Shown here piece after piece: positions 6,613 through 6,751 of a stretch of DNA of 6,751 nt (position 1 is its first letter; every line of letters begins with the position of its first letter). The position numbers and the translations under genes were made by a program. The DNA comes from UBA8950 sp034411635 (GTDB lineage: Bacteria > Chloroflexota > Anaerolineae > Anaerolineales > Villigracilaceae), in the NCBI GenBank assembly GCA_034411635.1, contig DAOUML010000378.1, forward strand, positions 1 to 6,751, read 5' to 3'. The notes under the pieces were generated by a model. It was not told the DNA's origin. It saw only the letters and a program-made list of their open reading frames with translations, and did not search any database.

Positions 6613-6618
6613 TAAAAT
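6613..6618 (+). promoter_or_regulatory. -10 box of a possible leaderless promoter
   Basis: TAAAAT matches the TATAAT consensus at five of six positions and ends six bases before ATG 6625. Transcription starting six to seven bases after the box would begin on or beside the start codon, giving a leaderless mRNA. No strong -35 is visible about 17 bases upstream. A GAGG at 6609-6612 lies 12 bases before the ATG, too far for a typical ribosome binding site, which also favours leaderless translation. Confidence 0.45.
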
Positions 6619-6624
6619 CGACCC

Positions 6625-6751
6625 ATGAGACAGCCCGCTTTGACATCTGTAGACCAACTGGCAAGCGCCCTGAAAGCCTTGGGCGTTAATTTCATTCTGG
6701 GCGGCAGCGGCCCGGACGACTCCCTGCACCGTCAGCCTGCCCGCCTGATTT
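6625..6751 (+). CDS. Unassigned protein, N-terminal fragment (3' end outside window)
   Basis: ATG 6625 opens a frame that runs off the window after 42 codons. The visible part has a helix with 'VDQLASALKALGVNFIL' (9-25), a 'GGSGPDDSLHRQPARLI' stretch (26-42), and GC-rich codon use like the older parts of the locus. I do not recognise a named family with certainty. The 'LGVNFILGG' turn superficially resembles the start of minimal nucleotidyltransferases, but the expected metal-binding Asp pair is not visible. It lies 25 bases after the operon on the same strand and seems to have its own -10 box, so it need not belong to the ATPase system. Confidence 0.6.
   Translation, partial: MRQPALTSVDQLASALKALGVNFILGGSGPDDSLHRQPARLI

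Noticed and set aside
5805..6695. Long minus-strand open frame (296 codons) opposite the last ATPase gene
   Set aside because: It mirrors a well-supported P-loop ATPase gene in GC-rich DNA. Its translation is low-complexity Gly/Gln/Val-rich with no motifs.
6680..6751. Nucleotidyltransferase of a toxin-antitoxin pair at the right edge
   Set aside because: The 'FILGG' turn is suggestive, but the expected downstream Asp-x-Asp pair is not present in the visible part and 'GPDDSLHRQ' does not fit the family.
1..6751. Transposase, CRISPR array, tRNA or attachment-site repeats that could explain the AT-rich block
   Set aside because: I saw no regularly spaced repeats, cloverleaf sequence, terminal inverted repeats or transposase motif on either strand.

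Overview
The window comes from a GC-rich bacterium. The GC-rich coding stretches prefer C- and G-ending codons. Two promoter-like sites lack good -35 boxes: an extended -10 before the large ATPase gene, and a -10 box almost touching the last start codon, as in a leaderless mRNA. Together with the many ORC/STAND-like ATPases of the 'FVGR...GxxRxGKTS' type, this recalls filamentous Chloroflexota (Anaerolineae). That placement is an inference from style, not a demonstrated identity. All genes lie on the + strand.

Left part (1-1462): the 3' end of a protein with a RAMA-like C-terminal domain, a small uncharacterised protein whose start is ambiguous, and a PD-(D/E)XK nuclease-fold protein. They are closely packed and look like the end of a DNA-modification, restriction or other defence operon, although no methyltransferase or helicase is visible here.

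Middle and right part (1471-6599): a three-gene operon with its own promoter. The genes overlap by 4 and 8 bases, so their translation is probably coupled. (i) A 1020-residue protein holds two separate P-loop ATPase modules, with TPR repeats between them and a single membrane helix at the extreme C-terminus. (ii) A 232-residue protein has two membrane helices with a beta-rich, probably extracytoplasmic domain between them, flanked by two cysteines. (iii) A 438-residue STAND/ORC-like ATPase carries a winged-helix-like region and a Gly/Ala-rich amphipathic C-terminal tail. The system therefore has three NTPase modules on two chains, one of them tail-anchored, plus a two-pass membrane partner. 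A membrane-associated sensing or defence machine is a reasonable hypothesis, but nothing in the sequence proves it.

The most striking structural fact is a sharp drop in GC content from about position 3110 to about 5335. Both edges of this AT-rich block fall inside open reading frames: within the last TPR of the large ATPase, and just upstream of the P-loop of the third gene. The block contains the second ATPase module, the tail anchor, the whole two-TM protein and the first residues of the last ATPase, all in intact frames. It looks like a cassette recombined in frame into an older ATPase locus.

After the operon, a short gap with a -10-like box leads into a further gene cut by the window end, which I cannot assign.
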